Assembly: GCA_000720375.1 (NCBI GenBank)
Contig: JOAA01000034.1
Coordinates: 32,988 to 96,987 of the forward strand
Source of the DNA: Rhodococcus rhodnii
GTDB lineage: Bacteria; Actinomycetota; Actinomycetes; Mycobacteriales; Pseudonocardiaceae
Direction of reading: 5' to 3'
DNA: 64,000 bases
Both the position numbers and the translations under genes were made by a program. The notes below the pieces were generated by a model. The model was given only the letters and a program-made list of their open reading frames with translations, searched no databases and had not been told where the DNA came from. Shown here piece after piece: positions 1 through 8,535 of the stretch (position 1 is the stretch's first letter; every line of letters begins with the position of its first letter).

Positions 1-1906
1 GAACGCCGACGACATCAGCCAATTCATCCGGCGGTGGCATGAGGCCGCCGAGCGCTCCTCGATCCTGCCGTGTGACCACAGCGAACTCCCTGCGGCTGAG
101 CAGCGCTTGCACAACCAGTTGGCGACCCGACCGTATCTTCGAACTCTCGCATCGACACCGTTGTTGTGCGCGATGCTGTGCGCGCTGAACCTTGATCACA
201 GCACCGAGTTGCCGCACAGCCGGATGGAGCTATACCGGCGGGCGCTGACGATGCTGCTCGACATTCGAGACGCCAAGCGCAAGATCCCCGGGATCCTCGA
301 TCTTAGTCAGAAGGAGGCGCTGCTCGGTGACCTTGCCTGGCGCCTGACCGAAGGCGGCCTCGTGGAGATGACCGAGCAGGAGGCGCAGCACTACATCGAA
401 CTCAAGTTGCCCTCGATGCCCAACGTGGACAAGCGGGCAGATGAGATTCTGCAACACCTGCTTGTCCGTACTGGTGTGCTGCGGCGGCCGGAGCCTGGCA
501 CGGTCGACTTCGTGCACAGGACGTTTCTTGAGTATCTGGCTGCGAGTGAGGCAACTGAGCAGGCGCGCATACCTGCGCTCGTGGCGTCTGCTCATCTGGA
601 CACTTGGCGAGAGACGATCGTGATGGCGTGCGGTCATGCGAAACGCAACCAAGTGGACGATCTGCTCGCCCGGATCCTGGATCGCGCTGATCGGGAGCCG
701 GAGAACGCGAGAAAGCTGTGGCTGCTCGCGGCCGCGTGCCTGGAAACGGTCAACCAGATCAGTCCTGAGCTTCGGGAGCGAATCGATTCGCTGATCAGAC
801 AGCATCTGGTACCGCCGCGCTATCGCGAGGTAGCAGAGTTGCTTGCGCGGATGGGGCACCGCCTGCTGCGCTACCTTCCGTCTACTCTGGATGGTCTGAC
901 TGAAGAGGCTGCCGCGGCGACGGTTCAAGCTGCGGGGCAGACCAGGAACACGGAAGCGTTGCGCTATCTCTCGAACTACGCCCAAGACCCGCGCTCAGGT
1001 GTGCAGGACGAACTCGTCCATGCGTGGCAGTACTTCGATCCGCGACGATATGCAGAAGAAGTGCTGGCAGACGCTCCACTGCACGCTGGTGTGGTTGTCC
1101 TCGGCTCGACGAACTTGCTGCCGTACGTTGGGATCCTTCGCCATCTTCGCGGGCTCATTCTCTCACCAGGTGCGTGGGAAACAGTGGACAGTTTGGATCT
1201 GTTGGACGGCGTGCCGTGTTTGCATAGCGTGGGCCTTCGCTGTAGAGGTGACGTTGATGTGACTCCAGTTTCGCGGCACCCGGACGTTGAGTCCATCTTG
1301 CTGGTTGGGGCTCGCGAGTATCTCGGTGCCCGTTCCTTGGGAATTCTGCCCAAGCTGAGACGTCTTTCCCTTCTGGGGAACATGGCGTGGTCAGATCTCG
1401 AGTTCCTGCGTGGCCTACAAGGGTTGCGGCGCCTGTCGCTTGGTGCATTGCAAGAGATCAACGACTACTCTCCGCTGGATGACCTGACCCAACTGTCCAC
1501 AGTGCGGTTGTCGCAGGTTGGAGACTTGCGTGAGGTCGCGGGCGGTCCATGGCCGCAAGTCAAGGACTTGAGTGTCGTTGACTACCTCGGTGACGATGTC
1601 GTTGCCGCGGTGGCTGCGAACTTCCCCCGTATTCAAACGCTGGCCCTGCGGGACCAACGCACCGTCGACCTCAGTGATCTTGGGCAGTTGCCGGTGGAAA
1701 AGCTGATCCTCGATCACTGCCAGGCCGTGAATCTGTCGGGTATCACCGCGACATCAACCTTGCGGGAAATCTGGCTGACGGAGTGCTCGGATGTGGATCT
1801 TCGGCCGCTTGTCGGCGAGAAGCTCGAGCTTCACCTGAGCCGTAGATCGACTTATCAGGGGATCGATGAACTAGGGCCGGGTGTGGCCCTGGAGTGGATC
1901 GGTTGA
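1..1906 (+). CDS. NACHT-type STAND NTPase with C-terminal leucine-rich repeats, 5' end outside window
   Basis: The frame is open from base 2, so the gene starts upstream of the window and the P-loop is not visible. What remains begins in the helical region after a NACHT core (PLLCAMLCALN; then FVHRTFLEYLAA, a signature of this region in bacterial NACHT proteins). The last ~240 residues hold irregular LRR-like units of the form LRRLSLLGN and LRRLSLGAL. STAND ATPases of this kind sense a ligand with the C-terminal repeats and oligomerise; many bacterial NACHT proteins are anti-phage. No effector domain is visible because the N-terminus is missing. An internal TTG at 107 is not a credible start, since the homology runs through it. 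Confidence 0.75.
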   Translation, partial: NADDISQFIRRWHEAAERSSILPCDHSELPAAEQRLHNQLATRPYLRTLASTPLLCAMLCALNLDHSTELPHSRMELYRRALTMLLDIRDAKRKIPGILDLSQKEALLGDLAWRLTEGGLVEMTEQEAQHYIELKLPSMPNVDKRADEILQHLLVRTGVLRRPEPGTVDFVHRTFLEYLAASEATEQARIPALVASAHLDTWRETIVMACGHAKRNQVDDLLARILDRADREPENARKLWLLAAACLETVNQISPELRERIDSLIRQHLVPPRYREVAELLARMGHRLLRYLPSTLDGLTEEAAAATVQAAGQTRNTEALRYLSNYAQDPRSGVQDELVHAWQYFDPRRYAEEVLADAPLHAGVVVLGSTNLLPYVGILRHLRGLILSPGAWETVDSLDLLDGVPCLHSVGLRCRGDVDVTPVSRHPDVESILLVGAREYLGARSLGILPKLRRLSLLGNMAWSDLEFLRGLQGLRRLSLGALQEINDYSPLDDLTQLSTVRLSQVGDLREVAGGPWPQVKDLSVVDYLGDDVVAAVAANFPRIQTLALRDQRTVDLSDLGQLPVEKLILDHCQAVNLSGITATSTLREIWLTECSDVDLRPLVGEKLELHLSRRSTYQGIDELGPGVALEWIG

Positions 1907-1977
1907 TGCGGGGATTGACCTTTGCGGCTGGCAGGTGCTTACTGTCCGGATCGTGAAGTTCGGGTCAGGAGGTGCTC

Positions 1978-3492
1978 ATGGCCGGTATCGATCCTCGAAC
2001 CCAGCAATCTGAGTTTCCGCTGGGGGTGAGCCGTCCGCCGCTGGAGGTTGCCGATCTTCCGCAGCCGGAGGAGGTCTTCAAGGTCAGCAAGCTCGGCCCG
2101 CTCCAGGTCATCCAGTTCGTCATCGGCCCCAGCCTGATCGCGCTGGGCATTTCGATCGGCAGTGGGGAGTGGTTGCTCGGGCCGCAGGCGGTCGGGTCGT
2201 TCGGTTTCATCGGCATCGGCTGGGTCATCACCGTCTCCGCCGTCCTGCAGACCTTGTACAACATCGAGATCGCCCGCTACGTCCTGGCCACCGGTGAGGT
2301 GCCGATCGTCGGGTTCGGGCGGGTCCCACCCGGGTGGAAGCTCTGGATTCCGGTCTCCCTCGTGGTGTTCTACTTCGCGTTCATCTTCGGCGGCTGGGCC
2401 GCCGGCGCCGGGCAGGGGCTGTTCGCGTTGTTCGCGGGGCGGGTGCACCGGCCCCACGAACTGGAGTACGTGCGGCTGCTGGGCATCGGGTTGCTGCTCG
2501 TCGTCTTCCTGATCACCGCGCTCGCCCGGAAGGTCTCCCGGGCGCTCGAGCTGGCGAACTGGGTCATCGTCGGCACCCTCCTGCTCGTCCTGATCGTCGT
2601 CACCATCGCGATCGTTCCCGGCAATGTTTGGTGGGACGGTGTCGAAGGCCTGGTGACGCCAGCCGCGCCACCCGAAGGCATCACCGCCACTCAACTCGGG
2701 GCGCTCGCGGGATTCACGGCTCTCGCGTCCGGCCTGAACTGGTACGCGATGAGCCACTATCGCGACAAGGGCTACGGCATGGGCCACCGTGTCGGGTACA
2801 TCTCCGGGATGCGGGGCGAGCGCACGGAGATCAAGCCGGTTGGCGTGACTTTCCTTGACACGCCCGAGAACACCGCATTGTGGAAGCGGTGGTACCGGCT
2901 TCTGCGGGTGGACATGTGGGGTGTGTTCTTCGCCGGTGCGATGATCGGCATGCTGCTGCCGACCATCCTGATGTCCCACTTGGTGGCGACCTCCGGAGTG
3001 GCGCCGACTGCCGCGAATGTGCCGACGTACACAGCGGAACAGCTTGGCACGCAATACGGATCAGGCATGTTCTACCTGATGCTGCTCGTCGGTGTGCTGA
3101 TCCTGTTCTCCACACAGCTGGGCATCTTCGAGGCGTTGGTCCGGAACTTCACCGACGCCGTGCACGCGACCAGTCCGAAGCTGCGTGCCCGCATCGAGGG
3201 TGACCCGCGGCGCTTCTACTACCCGTTCATGTTGCTGCTTCTCGTTGTCATCGCGCTCGCGATCCATCTCGCGCTGCCGGTGCAACTCGTGCAGATATCG
3301 GCCAACATGTCCAACCTTGGCGCCCTGATGTTCCCGTTCGCGTTGATGTACCTCAACAGCAGGCTGCCGAAGGCCGCGCGGCCACGGGCCTGGCACTACG
3401 TCATATTGGTGCTGAACGTCCTGTTCTTCGGGTTCTTCTTCGTGAACTTCGTGTACGAGTTCCTCACCGGGACCGCGCTGGTGCGGTTCTGA
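1978..3492 (+). CDS. Nramp-related multi-pass membrane transporter
   Basis: A 504-residue protein with about 11 hydrophobic segments after a ~45-residue cytoplasmic N-terminus. The first membrane segment (GPSLIALGISIGSGEWLLGP) resembles the Nramp-like branch of the APC superfamily, but it lacks the DPGN metal-binding motif of true Nramp Mn/Fe transporters. The substrate is therefore open. ATG 1978 is chosen because AGGAGG at 1967-1972 sits five bases upstream; the GTG at 1972 would overlap that site. It stands alone and ends in a strong hairpin. Confidence 0.65.
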   Translation: MAGIDPRTQQSEFPLGVSRPPLEVADLPQPEEVFKVSKLGPLQVIQFVIGPSLIALGISIGSGEWLLGPQAVGSFGFIGIGWVITVSAVLQTLYNIEIARYVLATGEVPIVGFGRVPPGWKLWIPVSLVVFYFAFIFGGWAAGAGQGLFALFAGRVHRPHELEYVRLLGIGLLLVVFLITALARKVSRALELANWVIVGTLLLVLIVVTIAIVPGNVWWDGVEGLVTPAAPPEGITATQLGALAGFTALASGLNWYAMSHYRDKGYGMGHRVGYISGMRGERTEIKPVGVTFLDTPENTALWKRWYRLLRVDMWGVFFAGAMIGMLLPTILMSHLVATSGVAPTAANVPTYTAEQLGTQYGSGMFYLMLLVGVLILFSTQLGIFEALVRNFTDAVHATSPKLRARIEGDPRRFYYPFMLLLLVVIALAIHLALPVQLVQISANMSNLGALMFPFALMYLNSRLPKAARPRAWHYVILVLNVLFFGFFFVNFVYEFLTGTALVRF

Positions 3493-3502
3493 CGTACGGA
3501 AC

Positions 3503-3530
3503 TTCGGGGCGGCCGTCGGGCCGCCCCGAA
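3503..3530. terminator. Bidirectional hairpin terminator
   Basis: A perfect 11-bp stem (3503-3513 with 3520-3530) and 6-base loop lie between the convergent Nramp-like gene and the mycothiol-dependent isomerase gene. Confidence 0.85.
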
Positions 3531-3535
3531 CCTCG

Positions 3536-4201
3536 TCAAGGCCACGGTCCCAGTTCGATCGGCTGGGAGAACGTGAGTCCGGAGTGGTCACGTCCGGCGA
3601 GCCACGCGGCGATCTCGCGGGGATCTCCGGACACGTGGACCGGTTCGCCGTCGCCCAACACCCGATCCGGCAGGGCAACGCTCACGCCGGACGGGACGCG
3701 TGGCGACAGGAAGCCGATGATGTAGTCGCAGAATTCCGGCGACCAGTCGACGTGCCCGAGGTTGAGGTCCGCGCTGTGGATCTCAAGCTCACGCCACCGG
3801 GCGAGCACAATGCCTTCAAGCGTGCCGTTCCGGTACGTGACCGGCCGCTCCCAGTCGTTCGGACCGACTGCGTCCCAAGCGGTTTCGAGCTCTTTCGCCG
3901 ACTGGACGACGTCGTCGACCAAGGCGCTGGCCGGGCGGCTCGATCCGGCTTGGATGGCCGCGGCCCGGCTGGGCGGGCCGCCGTCGTACATGTCGACCAG
4001 CTTGCCGTCGAGGGCGTATTCCGTTTGGCGTTTCAGTGCTTTCGCGTGTTCGGCCAGATGCGTCAGCACGTGCCCTCGTGACCAGCCGGGCAACGCCGAA
4101 TCCGCTCGTGCCTGGTCGTCGGTGAGACCGGTGATGAGGTCGGCAAGACGGGCGTGGTCAGCCCGCAGCATTGACCTAATGGAGTTCGTCGGCAAGCTCA
4201 T
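3536..4201 (-). CDS. Maleylpyruvate isomerase-family mycothiol-dependent enzyme
   Basis: A 221-residue protein with the DinB/MDMPI fold layout: an N-terminal four-helix bundle with LPGWSRGHVLTHLAEHA, where the histidines are the usual metal ligands, and a C-terminal SCP2-like region. Family members use mycothiol, the actinobacterial thiol, as cofactor or substrate; the exact reaction cannot be assigned. Start ATG 4201 is preferred to 4243 because a TACGGT -10 box lies six bases upstream, implying a leaderless transcript. It diverges from the CGNR gene at 4256. Confidence 0.8.
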   Translation of the reverse strand: MSLPTNSIRSMLRADHARLADLITGLTDDQARADSALPGWSRGHVLTHLAEHAKALKRQTEYALDGKLVDMYDGGPPSRAAAIQAGSSRPASALVDDVVQSAKELETAWDAVGPNDWERPVTYRNGTLEGIVLARWRELEIHSADLNLGHVDWSPEFCDYIIGFLSPRVPSGVSVALPDRVLGDGEPVHVSGDPREIAAWLAGRDHSGLTFSQPIELGPWP

Positions 4202-4207
4202 TAGTCG

Positions 4208-4213
4208 ACCGTA
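4208..4213 (-). promoter_or_regulatory. -10 element of a leaderless promoter
   Basis: On the minus strand TACGGT is followed by six bases and the ATG at 4201, with no Shine-Dalgarno sequence. The divergent gene at 4256 has the same layout. Confidence 0.55.
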
Positions 4214-4243
4214 TCTCACATGGGGTGGTGGACGAAAGTCCAT

Positions 4244-4249
4244 TAGACT
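4244..4249 (+). promoter_or_regulatory. -10 element of a leaderless promoter
   Basis: TAGACT, then six bases, then ATG 4256. The expected transcription start coincides with the A of the start codon. Confidence 0.55.
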
Positions 4250-4255
4250 CCGGCC

Positions 4256-4792
4256 ATGGCCTCACTCGCCCTGCAGCTGGCGTCGACGATCAGGCACGAC
4301 GGCCACGGCGGCGTGGCGGACGACCTGGACACCGAGGAAGGTTTCCGCAAGTGGGTACGCGAGCACGTCGGAAGTGACGTCGACGGGGACCGCGAGCAGG
4401 TCGTCGCGCTGCGGCGTGCGGTCCGGTCATTGTTCGCACACGCCGTCAAGCCTGGTGAGCCGAGCAAGGCCGACGCCAACAAGCTGCTGGACCCGCAAGT
4501 GGCCTTGGCACAGGTGAACGCCGCCGCAGGCGCCGTACGGCCGCGGCTGGAGTGGCCACAAGACGGCGAGCCCGTCATGCGATACGACGACGGCGGGCTG
4601 CTCTCGACCTTGGCGCGAGCCGCGATCGAGCTCCTGGCCAGTGATGAACGGGCTCGGCTGCGGGCTTGTCCGGCGCCGCGGTGCGTGCGGTACTTCGTCA
4701 AGGAACACCCGCAGCAGGAGTGGTGCAAGCCGTCGTGCGGCAACCGGGCCAGGGTGGCGCGCCACTACAAGCGCAAGATCGAATCGGTTTAG
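4256..4792 (+). CDS. CGNR zinc-finger / ABATE-domain protein
   Basis: A 178-residue protein. Residues ~1-130 form the ABATE (stress-induced regulator) domain. The C-terminus has a CGNR zinc finger: CPAPRCVRYF then WCKPSCGNRARVARHYKR, giving four cysteines and a basic tail suited to nucleic-acid binding. The family is presumed to be transcriptional regulators in actinobacteria, but targets are unknown. It diverges from the mycothiol-dependent enzyme gene with 54 bases between start codons, so it may control that gene. A paralogue lies at 10261. Confidence 0.85.
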   Translation: MASLALQLASTIRHDGHGGVADDLDTEEGFRKWVREHVGSDVDGDREQVVALRRAVRSLFAHAVKPGEPSKADANKLLDPQVALAQVNAAAGAVRPRLEWPQDGEPVMRYDDGGLLSTLARAAIELLASDERARLRACPAPRCVRYFVKEHPQQEWCKPSCGNRARVARHYKRKIESV

Positions 4793-4821
4793 TCCCATCC
4801 CCGTCAGGGCAGCCAGAACCT

Positions 4822-5961
4822 GTGGAAAGTGCGCGGAACTCGGTGCCCCGGCTGTTGCGTGTCACGGCCGCGTTGAGTTGGCGGGTCGTTGCCATCGCGG
4901 CGGCGTTGTACGTTCTCGGTCACGTCGTGGGTTTCCTCGCGCCAGTGGTCGTGCCGCTTGCGATCGCGTTGCTGCTGGCCGCATTGCTGGCGCCCGCGGT
5001 CTCCTTTCTGGTCCGGCATCGGGTCCCGCGTGGCTTGGCCGTCACGATCGTCATCATCGGTGGCCTGGCTGTCTTCGGCGGGTTGCTGACGTTTGTGGTC
5101 ACCACTTTCGTCAACGGCCTTCCCGCACTGCGCACCCAGCTTTCGCGAAGCCTGGAGACCATTTCGGACTGGCTGACCAACGGCCCGCTGCATTTGAGCG
5201 ACGCCCAGTTGCGGAGGTTCCTCGACGGGATCGTCACGGCCGTCGCCGGAAGCCAGAACGAGATCACGACCGGGGCGCTGAACACCGCACTGACCATCGG
5301 CGAAGTCCTCGCGCAGACGCTGCTGGTGATCTTCTCGCTGATCTTCTTGCTCTACGACGGCCAAGGCATCTGGGGCTTCCTGATGCGCGGCGTCCCCAAC
5401 GGCCACCGCACCCGCGTTGACGTCGCCGGACGCCGTGGACTGGCCGCGCTCGTCAGCTACGTGCGGGCCACCGTCGCAGTGGCCACAGTGGACGCTGTCG
5501 GCATCGGCATCGGGTTGTTCGTGCTTGGCGTCCCGCTGGCGTTTCCGTTGTCGGCACTGGTATTCCTCGGCGCGTTCGTCCCCATTGTCGGTGCTGTCGT
5601 GACGGGCGGCGTGGCTGTGCTGATCGCGTTGGTGGCCAACGGCCCGCTCAACGCGCTGATCCTGCTCGCTGTGGTGATTGCCGTGCAGCAATTGGAAGGG
5701 CACGTGCTGCAGCCATTGTTGCTCGGCCGGGCGGTGAAGCTGCATCCACTCGCCGTCGTCCTGGTGATCTCAGCCGGTGTCGTGACAGCGGGAATCACCG
5801 GTGCTCTGCTCGCGGTTCCGTTGCTTGCCGTGCTGAACTCCGGTATTCGGTCGTTGCGTAGCGACGCCGACGAACACGTCAGACCGGAGGACGTGCGGAC
5901 CAGCGAGCCCGAGGAGTCCGCCCCCGATGAACCGGACATCGACAAACACGAGGCTCCATAG
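4822..5961 (+). CDS. AI-2E family (TqsA/PerM-type) membrane protein
   Basis: About 379 residues with the AI-2E transporter family pattern: paired N-terminal membrane helices (WRVVAIAAALYVLGHVVGFLAPVVV), a soluble central segment, then five or more C-terminal helices including the glycine-rich FLGAFVPIVGAVVTGG. Members export small molecules or act as Na+/H+ antiporters; the name does not prove AI-2 transport. The acidic tail is poorly conserved. The frame is open back to 4666 over the CGNR gene, so GTG 4822 is the likely start, just after that gene ends. Confidence 0.8.
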   Translation: MESARNSVPRLLRVTAALSWRVVAIAAALYVLGHVVGFLAPVVVPLAIALLLAALLAPAVSFLVRHRVPRGLAVTIVIIGGLAVFGGLLTFVVTTFVNGLPALRTQLSRSLETISDWLTNGPLHLSDAQLRRFLDGIVTAVAGSQNEITTGALNTALTIGEVLAQTLLVIFSLIFLLYDGQGIWGFLMRGVPNGHRTRVDVAGRRGLAALVSYVRATVAVATVDAVGIGIGLFVLGVPLAFPLSALVFLGAFVPIVGAVVTGGVAVLIALVANGPLNALILLAVVIAVQQLEGHVLQPLLLGRAVKLHPLAVVLVISAGVVTAGITGALLAVPLLAVLNSGIRSLRSDADEHVRPEDVRTSEPEESAPDEPDIDKHEAP

Positions 5962-5969
5962 CGAAGACC

Positions 5970-7076
5970 TCACGAGATGGCCGAACCGGTGACTGTGGGT
6001 TTCTCGGCGTTGCCGAGGTAGAAGATGCCCTTGATCGTCTCGAACCCGTCGCTGCGGTTACGGCGGAGCGTCGATCCTTCGATCGTCATCGACCCGGTGC
6101 GGTCGTTGCTGACGAAGAACACCGCGCCACCGCCCTCGTTGGCGTGGTTGTCCTCCACAATGGAGCCGGCGATACGGACGGTGAACTTGTCGCCGTCGGT
6201 GTAGATCGCGCCGCCGCTTCCGCCGCCCGGGGTCCCTGCCCTCGCCGGATTCGCGCCGCGTCCAATGGCTTTGTTCTTTCGCAAAACGCTGTTGAGCACG
6301 ACGAACGTCACGTGCAAGCCGCTCAGTGCCCCGCCGTTGGCGCAGGTGCCGTCCTCGAACGTGCTGCCCGCGATGTACACCGGTGCGCTGCGAGCCTGGT
6401 TGACACGCAGCCCGGCGCCACCAAGATCAGGACCGTTGGCCGCACACCGGTTGCCGTAGAACCGGGAATTGACCACTTTGACCTTGCCGCCACGCACGTA
6501 CACCGCGCCGCCACCGTCATCGGTCGCCGAATTGCCGCCGGTGAACGACAGGTTCTGCAGCACGAGCTGTGGACCGCTCTGGTTGGGCACGTCCATCACG
6601 AGAATCTGGCGCTTGCCGCCCCCGCTCAACGTGACCCGGCCGCCGCCGTCGAGCACGATCTTGGGGCCTGCCTTGACTTTCGCGGTCTCCGTCATGGTGA
6701 TGGTCACCGGTGCCGGGCCGCAGGAGAACGTGATCACCCCGCCTGCCGCGACCGCCGAGACCACGGCCTGTGAGGTGCAACTGCCTGGTGTGCCGTCGCC
6801 GATGACCTTGGCCGGTTTCGAGGTGTCCTCAGCCTTGGCCTCAGCGGGAATCGCGGCTCGCCCGGCCGGATTGCCGAACTGAGCAGATGGAGCAGGCGCG
6901 ACCGACGACGACGTGGGCGCTGTCGTCGTCGGAGGTGCCGACGACGATGGTGTGGCCGAAACGGTGGTTGTGGCTGGTGGATCAGAAGGCGGCGCGGCGA
7001 CGCCGATACCCGGCGTAGTCGTCGCGCAGCCGCCCAGCAACGCGAGCGATGCCAAGGCGGCTAACGGACGACGCAT
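5970..7076 (-). CDS. Secreted lipoprotein with a right-handed beta-helix
   Basis: A 368-residue protein starting MRRPLAALASLALLGGC, a signal peptide with an LGGC lipobox, then a Ser/Thr/Pro/Ala linker to ~residue 75. The rest shows repeats ending in GGAVY/GGALS and asparagine ladders, as in Pmp-like parallel beta-helices. It is probably a surface-anchored polysaccharide-binding or adhesin-like protein; no lyase catalytic residues are recognised. It converges on the AI-2E gene with only 8 bases between stops. ATG 7076 places the signal peptide at the N-terminus. Confidence 0.7.
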   Translation of the reverse strand: MRRPLAALASLALLGGCATTTPGIGVAAPPSDPPATTTVSATPSSSAPPTTTAPTSSSVAPAPSAQFGNPAGRAAIPAEAKAEDTSKPAKVIGDGTPGSCTSQAVVSAVAAGGVITFSCGPAPVTITMTETAKVKAGPKIVLDGGGRVTLSGGGKRQILVMDVPNQSGPQLVLQNLSFTGGNSATDDGGGAVYVRGGKVKVVNSRFYGNRCAANGPDLGGAGLRVNQARSAPVYIAGSTFEDGTCANGGALSGLHVTFVVLNSVLRKNKAIGRGANPARAGTPGGGSGGAIYTDGDKFTVRIAGSIVEDNHANEGGGAVFFVSNDRTGSMTIEGSTLRRNRSDGFETIKGIFYLGNAEKPTVTGSAIS

Positions 7077-7086
7077 GGCGGAGACC

Positions 7087-7413
7087 CTAGCCCGGAACAC
7101 CCGCTTTGAGCATCGCCTCGGCGAGTCCTTCTTGGTTCAGAACCGCGCCCGTGAGCTGGATCTGGTCGAAGTAGTGGGCCACGCCCGCTTCCGTGGCCTG
7201 CGCCTCGAACGTGGCCGCCTGGCTGGGATCGGGCAACGGCCACACGGCGAAGAACGACCACGGCGCCTCGCCTGCGAGCGTGCCCATGCCGACCGGCGTC
7301 ACGCCCGCACTGACCAGCTCCTTCATCTGGCCACCCATCCCGGCAAGGAACTGCTCGCGGTCGCCCGCGGCCAGCTCGAGCCAGGTCTGACGTGGCCGCC
7401 AGAGTTCAATCAC
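7087..7413 (-). CDS. Small DUF6616-like protein (dimeric alpha/beta-barrel type)
   Basis: 108 residues beginning MIELWRPRQTWLELAAGDREQFLAGMGGQM. The segments IELWRPR and SFFAVWPLPD resemble small monooxygenase-like or YCII-like ferredoxin folds. No active site can be named. It lies 10 bases upstream of the lipoprotein start on the same strand and could share its transcript. Start GTG 7413 is a guess. Confidence 0.6.
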   Translation of the reverse strand: MIELWRPRQTWLELAAGDREQFLAGMGGQMKELVSAGVTPVGMGTLAGEAPWSFFAVWPLPDPSQAATFEAQATEAGVAHYFDQIQLTGAVLNQEGLAEAMLKAGVPG

Positions 7414-7435
7414 GTAGTACCTGGCGGTTTTTCCC

Positions 7436-7858
7436 TTACAGCTTGGCGTTTTCGCGCTGCGGCGAAATCTCGGCGAGCCGGTCGGTCAAGGTCGACGTGA
7501 TGGCCTCGAAGGCGTCGCTGCCGAGCACCAGGCGGCGCGGCACCAGATCCTGTGTCGTGGTCGCCAGGATCCGGGCGGCCATCGTGGCCGGGTCCCCGCC
7601 CGTCGCAGCCGGGTCGGCGGAGAACTGGCGCATCGCGTCGACCGGCGTGCCCTTGTACGCCGGCATTGGCTCGGCCATGACCGTGCTGCCGGTGAACCCG
7701 GTCCGGATACCGCCCGGCTCCACGATCATGACCTGCACGCCGAACGGCGCGAGCTCGGCGGCCAGCGCCTCGGAGAAGCCTTCGAGTCCCCACTTGGCCG
7801 CGTGGTACACGCCGACGCCCGGAAACGCGACCTGACCGCCCGCCGTCGCCGCGGAGAC
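7436..7858 (-). pseudogene. SDR oxidoreductase, N-terminal half deleted
   Basis: The C-terminal ~140 residues of a short-chain dehydrogenase/reductase are intact. VSAATAGGQ covers the catalytic Ser region, YHAAKWG supplies the Tyr-x-x-x-Lys pair, and PGGIRTGF follows. The Rossmann half with the TGxxxGxG cofactor motif is missing. Upstream of ~7858 the frame reads antisense through another gene's remnant rather than SDR sequence. A deletion therefore removed the 5' halves of this gene and of its divergent neighbour. Confidence 0.8.
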
Positions 7859-8156
7859 CGTCGCGTACCTGCGACTGGAAGCCGGGCGGCACCCGGACGA
7901 CAAACGCCTGGCGACGCTGATCGGCGAGCTGTCCATGAAGAGCGAACCGTTCCCGCGGTTGTGGGCCCAGCATTCGGTCGGCGACAAGACGCACGGCGGC
8001 AAGCGGATCAACCATCCCGTGGCGGGGGAGCTGGACCTGTCGTACGAAACCCTTGCGCTGCCTGGTGATTCCGATCAGGTATTGGTGATCTACACGGCCG
8101 TGGCCGGGTCGCCGACCGAGGAACGGCTGCGTCTGCTCGCCAGCTGGTCGGCTTAA
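7836..8156 (+). pseudogene. MmyB-type XRE regulator, N-terminal HTH half deleted
   Basis: From ~7845 the frame reads AAETVAYLRLEAGRHPDD and continues through MKSEPFPRLWAQHSV, KTHGGKRINHPVAGELDL and GSPTEERLRLLASW. This is the C-terminal ligand-binding region of MmyB-like regulators. The helix-turn-helix and first half of that domain are absent, and a stop at 7833 closes the frame. In relatives such regulators often diverge from the SDR gene they control, which matches the two-sided truncation here. Its TAA overlaps the stop of the convergent cupin gene (TTAA at 8153-8156). Confidence 0.75.
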
Positions 8157-8464
8157 CCTTCGGGGTAGAACACGAACAGCACGCATCCGGTCTTGCTCTG
8201 CGGGATGTGCCACGAGCCTGCGGGCGCGTGGATGAACGACCCGGCCGGGTAGTCGTTGAAGCCGTCGTTGAAGACGCCACTGACCACGTAGACCTCTTCC
8301 GGGCCAGGCTCGTGCACGTCCTTGCCTGCCCAGCACGCACCCGGGTCGATCTCCACGACGTTCGCGCTCGCGCCGGTCGATCCCGTCCAGAGTGGACGAA
8401 GCCGGATGCCGGGGAACAGCTCGCGGGTCGGGGCGTCGGCGAGGGTGGCCGTTTCGAATTCCAT
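8153..8464 (-). CDS. Single-domain cupin protein
   Basis: A 103-residue protein with one beta-barrel cupin domain. The first motif is around DVHEPGPEEVYVVSG, the second around SFIHAPAGSWHIPQS. It resembles ChrR-like cupins, which bind metal and often sense or detoxify small molecules. It has no signal peptide. It diverges from the GlxA-type regulator gene at 8536, a possible controller. Confidence 0.75.
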   Translation of the reverse strand: MEFETATLADAPTRELFPGIRLRPLWTGSTGASANVVEIDPGACWAGKDVHEPGPEEVYVVSGVFNDGFNDYPAGSFIHAPAGSWHIPQSKTGCVLFVFYPEG

Positions 8465-8523
8465 GTCCGAAAGCTTGGTGTGATCACGGCAGGCGAGCCA
8501 GTGTCAGGAAAGACATCATTGGG

Positions 8524-8529
8524 TACTTT
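8524..8529 (+). promoter_or_regulatory. -10 element of a leaderless promoter
   Basis: TACTTT, six bases, then ATG 8536, with no Shine-Dalgarno at usable distance. A weak GTGTCA lies 17 bases upstream as a possible -35. Confidence 0.5.
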
Positions 8530-8535
8530 GCTGCC

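Noticed and set aside
1939..3054. Long minus-strand reading frame opposite the Nramp-like gene
   Set aside because: Gln/Asp/Arg-rich low-complexity translation lying wholly antisense to a membrane protein; a codon-bias shadow.
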